A stretch of 64,000 nucleotides of DNA, from NCBI GenBank assembly GCA_934255485.1, contig CAKQOG010000002.1, positions 1 through 64,000 on the forward strand, read 5' to 3'. The DNA comes from an uncultured Prevotellamassilia sp. (GTDB lineage Bacteria; Bacteroidota; Bacteroidia; Bacteroidales; Bacteroidaceae). Positions 16,855-26,128 of this stretch are shown piece after piece. The notes under the pieces are model-generated. The model saw nothing but the letters and a program-made list of their open reading frames with translations. It was not told the origin of the DNA and ran no database searches. How positions within the stretch are numbered: position 1 is the stretch's first letter; each line of letters starts with the position of its first letter. The position numbers and the translations under genes are program-made.

Positions 16855-17199
16855 TTAGTCCTCCTTCTTATTAAATTTGTTACGACGCTTTTCTGCGTAT
16901 TCAGCAGCATACTTCTCGTTCTTAACAGTAAGATAACGAATTACGCGCTCGTCACGACGGAAAGCAACTTCAAGCTTAGCGATTACTGTTGGTTCAGCTT
17001 TGAACTCGATAAGCTCATAGAAACCTGTGGACTTTTTCTGAATGGGATAAGCCATTGTTTTGAGGCCCCACTCCTCTTCATTGATAATCTCAGCACCAGC
17101 GTCAGTGAGAATACCTTTGAATTTTTCAACCGTTTCCTTCATCTGTTGGTCAGACAAAACGGGAGTCATAATGAAAACGGTCTCGTACTGATTCATCAT
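16855..17199 (-). CDS. rpsF: Ribosomal protein bS6
   Basis: 114 residues: MMNQYETVFIMTPVLSDQQM, EEWGLKTMAYPIQKKSTGFY and RDERVIRYLTVK are the S6 hallmarks, followed by a basic tail (EKRRNKFNKKED). It is the first gene of its operon. The promoter lies at 17244-17274, so the leader is about 40 nt and too short for a large regulatory fold. Confidence 0.97.
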   Translation of the reverse strand: MMNQYETVFIMTPVLSDQQMKETVEKFKGILTDAGAEIINEEEWGLKTMAYPIQKKSTGFYELIEFKAEPTVIAKLEVAFRRDERVIRYLTVKNEKYAAEYAEKRRNKFNKKED

Positions 17200-17243
17200 A
17201 ATTTTGAATGAATTAATATATTATCGTTGCAAAATTGCGAGTG

Positions 17244-17274
17244 CAAAGATACAATTTATTATTGAAACACACAA
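17244..17274 (-). promoter_or_regulatory. Promoter of rpsF-rpsR-rplI
   Basis: Reverse strand: TTG (17272-17274), 20-nt spacer, TATCTTTG (17244-17251), a good match to the Bacteroidota consensus. Confidence 0.65.
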
Positions 17275-17424
17275 GCATCGCACTAAAAATATGCTTTTCA
17301 TTAATTTTATACCTTTATAATACTTCCATATACTATTTTATTATATAATTTTGTTGAGAATTTACGCATTTCTTTTTATATAAAGAAGGAACAATTATCT
17401 ATACACTTATAATCTTTTTTTTCT

Positions 17425-18729
17425 ATGAAAGAAAAATTACCAATCATGCTTTTTTGCATTGGTCTGATGGGTACACCTTTAACCTTGTACGCTCAAACTG
17501 TTACTTCAAGTAACATTACATCTGTTGCAGCCGACAAAAAAGCAAAAGCCGTAACCATTACTCTTAACGGAACACTCTCTACTACAGGTAATAGTGATTT
17601 CCGCCAATTGCGCGACCTTTGTTATAGCATGAAGACTCTTAATCTTAAAGGTGCTTCATGTCCTAACATCCCAAAGAACGCACTGCATTCACGTCATAAC
17701 TTGCGCAACTTGACACTTCCTAACAACCTTAAAACAATAGGTTCGCAAGCTTTTTTTGCATGCGATTCGCTTGAAGGTGTGATCAACATCCCAGCTTCAG
17801 CAACAAGCGTCGGTGCAAGTTGTTTTGCACAATGCAAGAAGATAAAAGGTATTTATTTCCCTTCTACAAGCAATATCAACAACATTGGTTCTTATGCTTT
17901 TGAGGGTTGCGAAAGTATAACTGGCGAAGTACGTATACCATCAAAACTTATGCTTATACGCGATGGCGTTTTTGCAGGTTGCAAGAATCTTGAAAGCGTA
18001 ACACTCCACAACAATCTACAGTCTATCGGTGCAAATGCTTTTGCAGGTTGCGAAAACCTATCAGGTGATATTGCATTTGGCAGAATGATTACTCGTATTG
18101 GTGCCTCGGCTTTTGCAGGTTGCAAGAGTTTGAATGCTGTTACCATGCCCCGTGCCATCCAGCAATTGGGTGATGCAGCCTTTATGGATTGCAGCGGTTT
18201 GACGGGTAAAATATCATTCCCCGAAAGTTTAATTGACTTAGGCAAGGGAGCTTTCTATGGTTGCAGCAGCATTGAAAGTTTTGAAATCCCTGCATCTGTA
18301 AAGCAGATTAAAGCTGCCACATTTGCAAAATGTACGGGTCTAAAAGCTATCACTTTGTATGCCGAAACCCCTATTGAAGCAGATGCAACAGCCTTTGTTG
18401 GCGTAGACTGCTCTAAAGTAACGCTCTATGTTCCCGAAGGAAGCGAAAGCAAATATGCAGAGGCTGATGTTTGGAAGAATTTTAACATTCAGACCATCAC
18501 AACAGGCATTGAAAGTGCATCAACAAACAATGGCGAAGCTACTCTAAGCATCGAAAATGGCGTACTGAAAGTTAGCAACATCTCAGCAAACACTATAATT
18601 GAAGTGTTTAATGTAAAGGGACAACAAATTAAGTCTTTGCAAGCATCCGACGTTGTTAGCATTGCATTGCCTGGGCAGGGTGTTTATGTTGTTACCATTA
18701 ACGGAAAGAGCTACAAAGTAAATTACTAA
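17425..18729 (+). CDS. Secreted BspA-type leucine-rich repeat protein with Por-type C-terminal tail
   Basis: 434 residues. A signal peptide (MKEKLPIMLFCIGLMGTPLTLYA) precedes about nine LRR_5/BspA-type repeats (about 65-350) built on IGxxAFxGCxxL units such as IGANAFAGCENLSGDI and IGASAFAGCKSLNAV. The C-terminal 70 residues (IEVFNVKGQQIKSLQA, then GVYVVTINGKSYKVNY) resemble the sorting domain of type IX-secreted proteins. BspA proteins bind host matrix or other bacteria in oral Bacteroidota. It is the first of three co-directional genes; the GH20 gene starts 11 nt downstream. A -7 box TAATTTTG lies at 17346-17353. Confidence 0.9.
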   Translation: MKEKLPIMLFCIGLMGTPLTLYAQTVTSSNITSVAADKKAKAVTITLNGTLSTTGNSDFRQLRDLCYSMKTLNLKGASCPNIPKNALHSRHNLRNLTLPNNLKTIGSQAFFACDSLEGVINIPASATSVGASCFAQCKKIKGIYFPSTSNINNIGSYAFEGCESITGEVRIPSKLMLIRDGVFAGCKNLESVTLHNNLQSIGANAFAGCENLSGDIAFGRMITRIGASAFAGCKSLNAVTMPRAIQQLGDAAFMDCSGLTGKISFPESLIDLGKGAFYGCSSIESFEIPASVKQIKAATFAKCTGLKAITLYAETPIEADATAFVGVDCSKVTLYVPEGSESKYAEADVWKNFNIQTITTGIESASTNNGEATLSIENGVLKVSNISANTIIEVFNVKGQQIKSLQASDVVSIALPGQGVYVVTINGKSYKVNY

Positions 18730-18740
18730 TTACAACTTCA

Positions 18741-20351
18741 ATGAAAAAGATATTATTATCCATCGCTATACTTTTAGGATTAGGTTCAGTTGCTCCCACT
18801 GCAGTTGCTCAGAACTTAGTTCCTATCCCCTTGAAAATGCAGACAACAAGTGGCAAGCCCCTTGTATGGCTCAATGTTTCTTCTATTGAATGCCCCACAA
18901 CTCTTTTAAACGAGAAAGAGCACCTTACACGCATTCTTAAAGAGAGAGCTGGTATTACTCAACTTAACGAAAATGGCACTGCTAAGATAACTTTGTCTAT
19001 CAACAACTCGCTTGATGATGACGAGGCTTACACACTGAGCGTTAACGAAAATGGTGTAAACATCGAAGGCAAAACAGCCGCAGGTGTATTCTATGGTATT
19101 ATGACACTTGAGCAGCTCATGATCGACAACCAGGCTTCGGCTCGTTGCATCGAGACAAATGCCATTGAGATAGAAGATACACCACGTACCCACGTACGCG
19201 AATTAATGGTAGACCCTTGCCGTATCTTTGTTCCCTACGAACGACTTAAGGAACTTGTTCCTGAAATGGCACGCTACAAGCTCAATAGCATCCACCTTCA
19301 CCTCGTAGACGACCAAGCATGGCGTATCGAAATTAAGAAGTACCCCGAACTCATTACTAAGAGTTCATCACGCGTGGGTATGGACGATATGCAATTGCCT
19401 ATCTCGGGTTACTACACACAAGAGCAGATGAAGGATTTTGTGAAATACTGCGAGAAATATCACGTTATGGTAGTTCCCGAAATCGAAATGCCAGGTCATG
19501 AGGTTGCAGCTATTCACGCTTTTCCCGAACTTACTTGCGGTGGCAAATCTGTACCCATCCGCACCACTTGTGGTGTATCTAACGAGTTGCTTTGCCCAGG
19601 AAATGAGTTTACATATACCTTCTTAGGCAACGTGTTCCGCGAGATAGCAGACATTTTCCCTTGCAAGTACATCCATCTTGGTGGCGACGAAGCTGGTAAT
19701 CCAGCCCTTGATTGTTGGACTAACTGCGAGAAAGATAAAGCGTTAAAAAAGAAATTGGGCATTACCACAACCGACCGTTCAGAAAACTGGCGTTTGCAGA
19801 AGTATATGTTTGATCGCATTATCGACACGCTCCGCACCAAGTACGACAAGGTTCCTATGTTCTGGTATGAAACAGACTTTAAGGAAATTCAAGAAGGATG
19901 TGTAACCTTTGCATGGCGTAATGGCCTTACCGAACCTGCGATAAATGCAGCTATCAACAACAATGCCAAGATAATGATGTGTCCGGGCGACTACTGCTAT
20001 TTTGACTACCCTATGGCAAGCGGCGATATGCCTGAGGTGAACTGGGGTATGCCTGTTAGAAATTTTGAAACTGTATACCAATTCAACCCTGGTTGGAACA
20101 AGGGAGAAGAGTTTGAAAAGAACAACCTTTTTGGTGTAGCCGGCACACTTTGGAGCGAATGTATCAACTCGCCAGAGCGCATTTTCTACCAAGCTTATCC
20201 CCGCACGCTTATTCTTGCAGAAGCTGGTTGGAGTGCACAAAAGAACCGTTCATGGAAAGGTTTCTTGAAGCGTTCTCGTCCTTTGATGCTCGATTTACAA
20301 CGCCGTGGTATTACCTTCTCTATGCCAACAGACTACATTGACTTACAATAA
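18741..20351 (+). CDS. GH20 beta-N-acetylhexosaminidase, secreted
   Basis: 536 residues with a signal peptide (about 1-23). A GH20b-like N-terminal domain (about 25-145) precedes the TIM barrel, which has the family motifs RELMVDPCRIFVPYERLKEL, NSIHLHLVDDQAWRIEIKKY, MVVPEIEMPGHEVAAI and the catalytic pair Asp316-Glu317 in HLGGDEAGN. The enzyme releases terminal GlcNAc or GalNAc from glycans by substrate-assisted catalysis. There is no visible C-terminal sorting domain, unlike its two neighbours. It lies 11 nt after the LRR gene and 19 nt before the lectin gene, so the three probably form one transcript. Confidence 0.95.
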   Translation: MKKILLSIAILLGLGSVAPTAVAQNLVPIPLKMQTTSGKPLVWLNVSSIECPTTLLNEKEHLTRILKERAGITQLNENGTAKITLSINNSLDDDEAYTLSVNENGVNIEGKTAAGVFYGIMTLEQLMIDNQASARCIETNAIEIEDTPRTHVRELMVDPCRIFVPYERLKELVPEMARYKLNSIHLHLVDDQAWRIEIKKYPELITKSSSRVGMDDMQLPISGYYTQEQMKDFVKYCEKYHVMVVPEIEMPGHEVAAIHAFPELTCGGKSVPIRTTCGVSNELLCPGNEFTYTFLGNVFREIADIFPCKYIHLGGDEAGNPALDCWTNCEKDKALKKKLGITTTDRSENWRLQKYMFDRIIDTLRTKYDKVPMFWYETDFKEIQEGCVTFAWRNGLTEPAINAAINNNAKIMMCPGDYCYFDYPMASGDMPEVNWGMPVRNFETVYQFNPGWNKGEEFEKNNLFGVAGTLWSECINSPERIFYQAYPRTLILAEAGWSAQKNRSWKGFLKRSRPLMLDLQRRGITFSMPTDYIDLQ

Positions 20352-20370
20352 TTAAACCTACATAGACCAC

Positions 20371-21750
20371 ATGAAAAAGATTATATTCTCGCTTTTAGCA
20401 CTCTTGGCTTGTACCTTCTCAGCACATGCCGACAAGATTATAAGCGGACAAGCATACAAAATATGCACGGCTGATGGTAAATATGCCCTTAGTAACGAGG
20501 GATCTACAGCCAACGACAAAGTGCTTAAGATGGTAACCATTGATGACGACGACGAAGGACAACTTTGGATTTTCACCGAAAGCAATGGTTATTGGACTAT
20601 AAAGAGTTCATTAGGCAACGTGTGCATTGATAATCCTTCAGAAGCACATGCCAAGTTCAACAACCAAGTTGTACAATGGAAATCCTCTGGGGGCAACAAC
20701 CAGAAATGGACTTTTGCCGAAGTAGACGACAACTTCTACAACATGATTCCTTATGAAAATGCCAACAAATGCTATGGCTATAACGATGAAGGAACATTCA
20801 CATTTCAGGACAAAGGCGGCGAGAACACACGCTTGCAGATAATCAAAGCTCCCACTCAGCCCGTTGCAAAGGTAAATGGTTACTATGCATTGCAAGCCGT
20901 GAGCATATTCCCCACTTACATTTATGCAAGCGAGGGCAAATTCCTATCGTTCTCACCCACAAGTGGAAGTGCATCTTTGTCAAACACATATAGCTACGAA
21001 AGGTCTCGTTTCTATATTACAACAGACGAAAACGGTATTGCTTCGATTACTATGCCACAAAACAATGGCTACATTTATGGCACAGGAACGGCTATTAAAT
21101 TTGCCAAACAGACTGTAGACCACAAAGATGCGAGTCATTTTGTAATCTATACAGATGACAAAACCATGGGATTTGACACAAAGGTAGCCTTGCATGTTGG
21201 TACAACTACCGATGCCTCATCAAAGAGCAGCATCAAGTTTGTGCAATCTACTAACGTTGGAACATCTGTTACCGCAACCAATGTAATTACAAGCAATGCT
21301 TTCTGTTTCCGTCTTGTTAAACTACCTGCTAACAAAGAAGTAGACCAATTGCACAGTTCTATTGCAGCAGCCAACGATTTGCTTAAATCGCTCACGGGCG
21401 AGAATGCTACCCTTTTGAAAGAAGCCGTAGCCAAGGCACAAGATGAGCTTGACTATCCTTACCTTACTGAAAAGGATATCGTAAACGACCTTAACGACTT
21501 AAACAAGGTTATTGAGCAAGTTCAAACTAACCAAGGTGCTATGCAAATGCAACATCAAACGACAGGTGTTGATCAAGCACAAAAGAGCCAAGTAAGCGTT
21601 AGCATAGAGAACCATGGAATTGTTATCAAAAATGCACAACACGCCACTATCTACAATGCACAAGGTGTTAAACAAGCCGAAGGCACTGCTCTACCCTCAG
21701 GCGCATACGTAGTTGTTGCCGATGGTCAAACCTTTAAAGTAGCACTCTAA
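20371..21750 (+). CDS. Secreted ricin-type beta-trefoil protein with Por-type C-terminal tail
   Basis: 459 residues. The signal peptide is MKKIIFSLLALLACTFSAHA. Residues about 25-165 form a ricin-B-like beta-trefoil with QxW motifs (EGQLWIF, NNQKWTF). The middle region is of unknown type, and a helical FIVAR-like stretch lies at about 325-390. The C-terminus (IYNAQGVKQAEGTALPSGAY, then ending GQTFKVAL) resembles a type IX sorting tail. It may bind glycans processed by the GH20 enzyme encoded just upstream. No catalytic domain was recognised. Confidence 0.8.
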   Translation: MKKIIFSLLALLACTFSAHADKIISGQAYKICTADGKYALSNEGSTANDKVLKMVTIDDDDEGQLWIFTESNGYWTIKSSLGNVCIDNPSEAHAKFNNQVVQWKSSGGNNQKWTFAEVDDNFYNMIPYENANKCYGYNDEGTFTFQDKGGENTRLQIIKAPTQPVAKVNGYYALQAVSIFPTYIYASEGKFLSFSPTSGSASLSNTYSYERSRFYITTDENGIASITMPQNNGYIYGTGTAIKFAKQTVDHKDASHFVIYTDDKTMGFDTKVALHVGTTTDASSKSSIKFVQSTNVGTSVTATNVITSNAFCFRLVKLPANKEVDQLHSSIAAANDLLKSLTGENATLLKEAVAKAQDELDYPYLTEKDIVNDLNDLNKVIEQVQTNQGAMQMQHQTTGVDQAQKSQVSVSIENHGIVIKNAQHATIYNAQGVKQAEGTALPSGAYVVVADGQTFKVAL

Positions 21751-21789
21751 GCCTACATTGTTGCTTAAACACAACACTAATTATATTGC

Positions 21790-21841
21790 AAAACCAGCAT
21801 AGTTTTTACTGAAGCATATCAGCAAAAATTATGCTGGTTTT
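21790..21841 (+). terminator. Terminator of the LRR-GH20-lectin operon
   Basis: AAACCAGCATAgTTTTT pairs with AAAAATTATGCTGGTTT, followed by T-rich DNA. It lies about 40 nt after the lectin stop codon. Confidence 0.85.
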
Positions 21842-21870
21842 ATATTTATCGCATACTATTAAGTATAAAT

Positions 21871-21880
21871 AAGTAGGCAT
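21871..21880. repeat. Single arm C of the TAAGTAGG intergenic repeat
   Basis: ATAAGTAGGCATCTGAAC (21868-21885) matches the left arm of elements B and E in its first 12 bases. No inverted partner was found nearby. Confidence 0.3.
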
Positions 21881-22020
21881 CTGAACAAAACTTTTCACAA
21901 ATTCACATCAATAATTTTAAGCCCCCACCTATTAGAGCAAAATAATGATTAATTTTGCCATTCACAAAAACAATCAACATCAACACTCATTCTGCAATCC
22001 ACCAAACATTTAAATATTTC

Positions 22021-22644
22021 ATGGTACCCTTACAATTTATTGTTCATACAAATACATCAGCAGCCGAATGCCAAGAGATAGCAATGCTTGCACTCGCTGG
22101 TGGCTGCAAATGGATTAGGTTACATTTCGACAACAATTTTACAGAAAGTAAAGAAGAACTGTCAAGCCAATTGCTCAAGGCTTGCAGACAGCATGAAGCA
22201 ACATTTGTTATTGACAACGAGGTAGAGCTTTGTAAGGCTATCGAAGCCGATGGCGTTCACCTTACCGAAACCACCATGCATGCCAACGAGGTACGCGAAT
22301 TGCTCGGTCATGAGTTTATCATTGGTGGCACAGCACACACCTTTGCAGATATTAAGCGACTCAAGGGCGAAAGCGCCGACTATATATGTTGTGGTCCTTT
22401 TAAGGATGCCATGACCACCCCTTCCCCAGCACCTGCATTGGACATTGAAGGTTATGAGCAGATTATATCCGAAATGCAGAACGAAGCCTTGCGCATTCCG
22501 CTTTGCGCAACTGGCAATATAGCCCTTGCCGACGTAATGCCCTTGCTCCACATTGGTGTGCAAGGCGTTGCTATTAGCCAAGCAACAATGCAAAAGCAAA
22601 TGATAAAAGAAACCATACAACAGTTTCTGAATGCCGACGAGTAA
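22021..22644 (+). CDS. Thiamine phosphate synthase-like protein (ThiE/TenI family)
   Basis: 207 residues from the ATG at 22021. It has the ThiE/TenI barrel features LALAGGCKWIRLHFDN, EADGVHLTETTM, IIGGTAHTFADIKRL, DYICCGPFKDAMTTPS and GVQGVAISQA. ThiE joins HMP-PP and thiazole phosphate to give thiamine phosphate. Here no other thi gene is nearby and several usual phosphate-binding residues look altered, so it may be a ThiE paralogue or TenI-like protein. A TTG start at 21955 would overlap the -7 box TAATTTTG (21950-21957) and was rejected. Confidence 0.82.
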   Translation: MVPLQFIVHTNTSAAECQEIAMLALAGGCKWIRLHFDNNFTESKEELSSQLLKACRQHEATFVIDNEVELCKAIEADGVHLTETTMHANEVRELLGHEFIIGGTAHTFADIKRLKGESADYICCGPFKDAMTTPSPAPALDIEGYEQIISEMQNEALRIPLCATGNIALADVMPLLHIGVQGVAISQATMQKQMIKETIQQFLNADE

Positions 22645-22660
22645 TAAACCATAAACATAC

Positions 22661-22715
22661 AATAAGACCTATTCCAACATTGCAGATTTGCTTTTTTCGG
22701 AATAGGTCTTATTAA
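22661..22715. terminator. Bidirectional terminator between the ThiE-like gene and rnpB
   Basis: AATAAGACCTATTCC (22661-22675) pairs with GGAATAGGTCTTATT (22699-22713). The two flanking genes converge here, and on the reverse strand a T run directly follows the rnpB 3' end. Confidence 0.85.
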
Positions 22716-22724
22716 TAAAAAAAG

Positions 22725-23164
22725 AATTAGTCAGCCTATAAGCCGGGTTCTGTACGCATCATTCGCCTAAGCAAATAATCGTGCTTGTCATTTATCCGCA
22801 CATATTGTCACCAATATGTTGTATCGTTCTACCCTCCAACGCGTTGCGTAAAGCAAACTGGAACGAGCAGCCCTCTATAAAAACGTTGGTATACATGAAC
22901 TTTCAACTTCTGATGTGTACAGCGCACATGTTGCCATGTGTCTGGTGGGCTCTTACCCCGCCTTCTCACCCTTACCTGCATAGATTGCAGGCGGTTATTT
23001 TCTTCTACACTAATTCACCCTCGCGGACGACTTCCCGTTAAGAAGCAGAATGCTCTGTGTTGCCCAGACTTTCCTCCTACACCGCTCGTGAAGGTTACTC
23101 CTATTGCAGCAAATGCAACATGAGCAACCAAACATGGATGTACACGACAAGCCAGCCAACTAAT
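22725..23164 (-). ncRNA. rnpB: RNase P RNA, bacterial type A
   Basis: The reverse strand holds the conserved 5' block GAGGAAAGTCTGGGCAACAC (in 23058-23080) and the 3' block ACAGAACCCGGCTTATAGGC (22735-22754). The ends form a P1 helix: AATTAGTTGGCT at 23164-23153 pairs with AGGCTGACTAATT at 22737-22725 with some G-U pairs. Length is about 440 nt. The RNA is the catalytic part of RNase P, which makes mature tRNA 5' ends. A TAATTTTG -7 box sits just upstream (23179-23186, reverse). Exact ends are estimated from P1. Confidence 0.95.
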
Positions 23165-23282
23165 TCTTAAATGAACTGCAAAATTACGATTTTTTCATTC
23201 ACATAAAGAATTACACGCCTAAAAAATAGTACTTTTGTTCGATAATACTTTTGTCAATCCCCATTTATTCTATAGCATCTTT

Positions 23283-24557
23283 ATGAAACACCTTTTACTC
23301 ACATGCCTGTTCAGCCTTGTTTGCATTTGCTCTATGCAAGCGCAACCAGGGCGTACCAACATATTTAAACCAAGCATCCACACCATACAATTGCGGGTAG
23401 ACAATAGCGCAGAAAACTTTCCTGTTATTACGCTTGGTGGCAAAGAAACACTTGAACTCAGTTTCGACGATCTTACGCACGAGTATGTGAGATACACCTA
23501 TAAAATAGAGCATTGCGACTACGAGGGTAACGTGTCTGACGAACTTTTTGATAGCGACTATCTTTATAGCGTGGCAGACGAAGAAGTGATAGACAACTAC
23601 CAGCCCAGCACCAACACCACTGTGCTCTACAACCATTATTCGCTAACCATACCCAATGCTCGCATGCGTCCATTGCTTTCGGGTAACTACCGCATCACCG
23701 TGTCAGACGAAGACGATGAGGGCAATGCACGTAAGGCTTTTGAGTGCTACTTTGCTATGGTAGACAAGCGTGTTGGCATCTATGCCCAATGTTCTACCGA
23801 CACAGAGATAGACCACAACGACTCACACCAACAACTATCGTTGAGGGTTGATTGTAGCAATCTAACCTTGCGCAACCCTAACAATGAGATTAAGCTACTT
23901 GTTATGCAAAACCGCCGGTTCGACAATGCCATTATAGGCGTGCCACCCACTGCTCAAAATGGCAACAACTTGCTGTGGGAACATTCGCGCAAGCTAATAT
24001 TCGACGCTGGCAACGAATACCGTAAAATGGAAATTCTTTCTACTCGCTACCCTGGCATGCACGGCGAAAGCGTTAAGTGGTTCGCCCCCTACTACCACTA
24101 CACCATCATGACAGACTATCCGCGCAAGAACTATCTTTACGACGAAGACCACAACGGACTCTATGTTACAAGATACGAAGGAGCAGGCAATGCAGACACC
24201 GAGGCCGACTATGTGCTTGCACATTTCTCGCTCGATATGCCACAGTTAGACAACAAACAAGCAAGCATTTATGTAAACGGAAGATGGACTACTGGCTTAA
24301 CCTCTGCCTACAAAATGCGCTACGATGATAACCTGCAACAATACGTGGCCGACATACTGCTCAAATGCGGATATTATAACTATATGTATCTATGCACCAC
24401 TAATAACGAAACACATAAAGGATATACCAATCCTGTGGAAGGCAACTACTTTCAAACCGAAAACGAATATGACCTTCTTTTGTATTACAAACCTACTGGC
24501 TCACGCTATTGGCAGCTTGTAGGCTGCATAACACCTAAATATGTACGGGAAAAATAA
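23283..24557 (+). CDS. Secreted DUF5103-domain protein
   Basis: 424 residues from the ATG at 23283, with signal peptide MKHLLLTCLFSLVCICSMQA. The sequence follows the DUF5103 pattern: an N-terminal beta domain (LELSFDDLTHEYVRYTYKIE, HCDYEG) and conserved blocks around YNHYSLTIPNARMRPLLSGN, and YEVTNPVEGNYFQTENEY-like text near the end (VEGNYFQTENEYDLLLYYKP). The family is widespread and usually single-copy in Bacteroidota, with no known function; it is predicted to lie in the cell envelope. A -7 box TACTTTTG is at 23230-23237. Confidence 0.85.
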   Translation: MKHLLLTCLFSLVCICSMQAQPGRTNIFKPSIHTIQLRVDNSAENFPVITLGGKETLELSFDDLTHEYVRYTYKIEHCDYEGNVSDELFDSDYLYSVADEEVIDNYQPSTNTTVLYNHYSLTIPNARMRPLLSGNYRITVSDEDDEGNARKAFECYFAMVDKRVGIYAQCSTDTEIDHNDSHQQLSLRVDCSNLTLRNPNNEIKLLVMQNRRFDNAIIGVPPTAQNGNNLLWEHSRKLIFDAGNEYRKMEILSTRYPGMHGESVKWFAPYYHYTIMTDYPRKNYLYDEDHNGLYVTRYEGAGNADTEADYVLAHFSLDMPQLDNKQASIYVNGRWTTGLTSAYKMRYDDNLQQYVADILLKCGYYNYMYLCTTNNETHKGYTNPVEGNYFQTENEYDLLLYYKPTGSRYWQLVGCITPKYVREK

Positions 24558-24560
24558 CAG

Positions 24561-24660
24561 GTAAGTAGGCATTCAAATTTAATTGAAATATAGAACAGAT
24601 TACAAGTAAATAAACAATTAAATTAGGAAAAAGTAAGGCTAAAAGTACGGACTGAAATGC
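24561..24660. repeat. Intergenic repeat element B (TAAGTAGG family)
   Basis: GTAAGTAGGCATTCAAATTT (24561-24580) is the clearest copy of the repeat arm. About 65 bp further, AAAGTACGGACTGAAATGCC recalls the AAGTACGGGCTG centre of element A. The right arm is not evident, so this copy appears degraded. Confidence 0.35.
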
Positions 24661-24818
24661 CACAAGAACTATAGCATAGAATACATTGTTTTGCCACCAC
24701 ACAACCGCACCATGCATTTGCTTATGCAAGTGCTTGATGCGGTTATTTTTTGCAACAAAGCTTTGCTTACGTTGCCATCTTCTGTACTTTTCTATCCCAA
24801 CTTACGCATTTAGTTAGC

Positions 24819-24902
24819 GTATCACGGCCGTGATACGTGCGTATCATGGGCGTGATACGTGCGTATCGTGGGCGTGATACGCGCGTATCGTGGGCGTGAT
24901 AC
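24819..24902. repeat. Array of four 18-bp palindromes, 22-bp period (copy 2)
   Basis: Units at 24819-24836, 24841-24858, 24863-24880 and 24885-24902, with spacers GTGC, GTGC and GCGC. The 84 bases are identical to 9070-9153. The flanks here are also inverted repeats (TTAGTTAGC on the left, GCTAACTGAA on the right). It lies in the 587-bp gap between the DUF5103 gene and the 2-hydroxyacid dehydrogenase gene; no gene was seen in that gap. Confidence 0.95.
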
Positions 24903-25144
24903 GCTAACTGAATACGTAGACATAGCATACAAGGAATGCTTTTATCACTGATAATCAAGCATATAGTTATATCTTACCAACAATTCATACTGCGTGTATC
25001 ATTGTTGATTTCTGCTCAGAACTCTCACAATAGCATCCGCGCAAAGAACTTTGCACGTACGCTACAAGCATGAGTTTGCTATGCAGTGTATGCAATTTCA
25101 TATTTTTTCCTAATTTTGCAATAAATAAAAAATATACCTCTTCA

Positions 25145-26101
25145 ATGAACATTGTTTTCTTAGACGGACATACACTGCAAAATACAGACAACATATTGGC
25201 TCGGCTCGAAGCTTATGGTTCACTAACCGTGTTCGACCGCACCGAGCCCTCGCAAATCATTGAGCGTAGTGCTGATGCAGATGTGCTTATTGTAAACAAA
25301 ACACCGCTGCCCCAAAGCATTATTGCGCAACTGCCCAACCTTAAACTTATCTGCGTTGCTGCAACGGGCTACGACAAGGTTGATACCAACTATGCTCGCC
25401 AAAAAGGTATACCTGTATGCAACTGCGCTAACTATTCTACTCAATCAGTAGCGCAAATTGGCGTTTCGCTCATACTCGAAGCTGCCGACCATGTGGGGGC
25501 TTATACCGAACAAAACATGCGGGGAGAATGGTGTAAGAGCAACGATTTTTGCTACACATCACTACCACGCACAGACCTTAACCACAAAAAAATGGCTATC
25601 ATAGGCTATGGCAATATAGGGCACACACTCGCCACTATTATGCACGCCTTGGGGCTCGAAATTTATGCCGTTACAAGTAAAGACAACGCTACCCTACCCC
25701 CTTATGTTAGGAAGATAAGCATTAATCAAGCTTTTGCTAATTGCGACATCGTTAGCCTTAACTGTCCGCTTACGCCGCAAAACAAAATGTTTGTAAACAA
25801 GGCTTTACTGGATACCGCCAAAGCTGGATTAATATTACTAAACACAGCAAGAGGTGGGCTTATTAACGAGAAAGATGTTGCTAATGCTCTAAAAAGCAAA
25901 AGATTGGGAGCATACTGCACAGACGTTTTAACACAAGAACCACCACTGCCCAACTGCCCCTTATTCACTGCTCCCAATGTGTATATAACGCCTCATATTG
26001 GTTGGAAAACTCCACAAACGGTCGAACGCATCGTAAACATATTAGCTCAAAACATAGAAAACTTTATCAACAACAAACCGCTTAATGCAGTAAACCTTTA
26101 A
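25145..26101 (+). CDS. D-2-hydroxyacid dehydrogenase (NAD-binding)
   Basis: 318 residues from the ATG at 25145. It has the substrate-domain Arg-equivalent region VAATGYDKVDTNYARQKGIP, the Rossmann motif IIGYGNIGHTLATIMHALGL, the catalytic Arg in LLNTARGGLINEKDV, the Glu in VLTQEPPLP and the catalytic His in YITPHIGWKT. It probably reduces a 2-keto acid to the D-hydroxy acid or a related substrate (hydroxypyruvate, lactate or 2-oxoacid); the exact substrate is open. A TAATTTTG -7 box is at 25111-25118. An upstream in-frame start (25070) lies ahead of that box and was rejected. Confidence 0.9.
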   Translation: MNIVFLDGHTLQNTDNILARLEAYGSLTVFDRTEPSQIIERSADADVLIVNKTPLPQSIIAQLPNLKLICVAATGYDKVDTNYARQKGIPVCNCANYSTQSVAQIGVSLILEAADHVGAYTEQNMRGEWCKSNDFCYTSLPRTDLNHKKMAIIGYGNIGHTLATIMHALGLEIYAVTSKDNATLPPYVRKISINQAFANCDIVSLNCPLTPQNKMFVNKALLDTAKAGLILLNTARGGLINEKDVANALKSKRLGAYCTDVLTQEPPLPNCPLFTAPNVYITPHIGWKTPQTVERIVNILAQNIENFINNKPLNAVNL

Positions 26102-26128
26102 TAGGTAAAAAAATATTTAATCTATACA

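Noticed and set aside
19779..20240. Reverse-strand ORF of 153 codons
   Set aside because: Antisense shadow of the GH20 gene.
22162..23123. ORFs crossing rnpB and the ThiE-like gene in other frames
   Set aside because: They overlap a structural RNA or a well-supported gene and show no protein family features.
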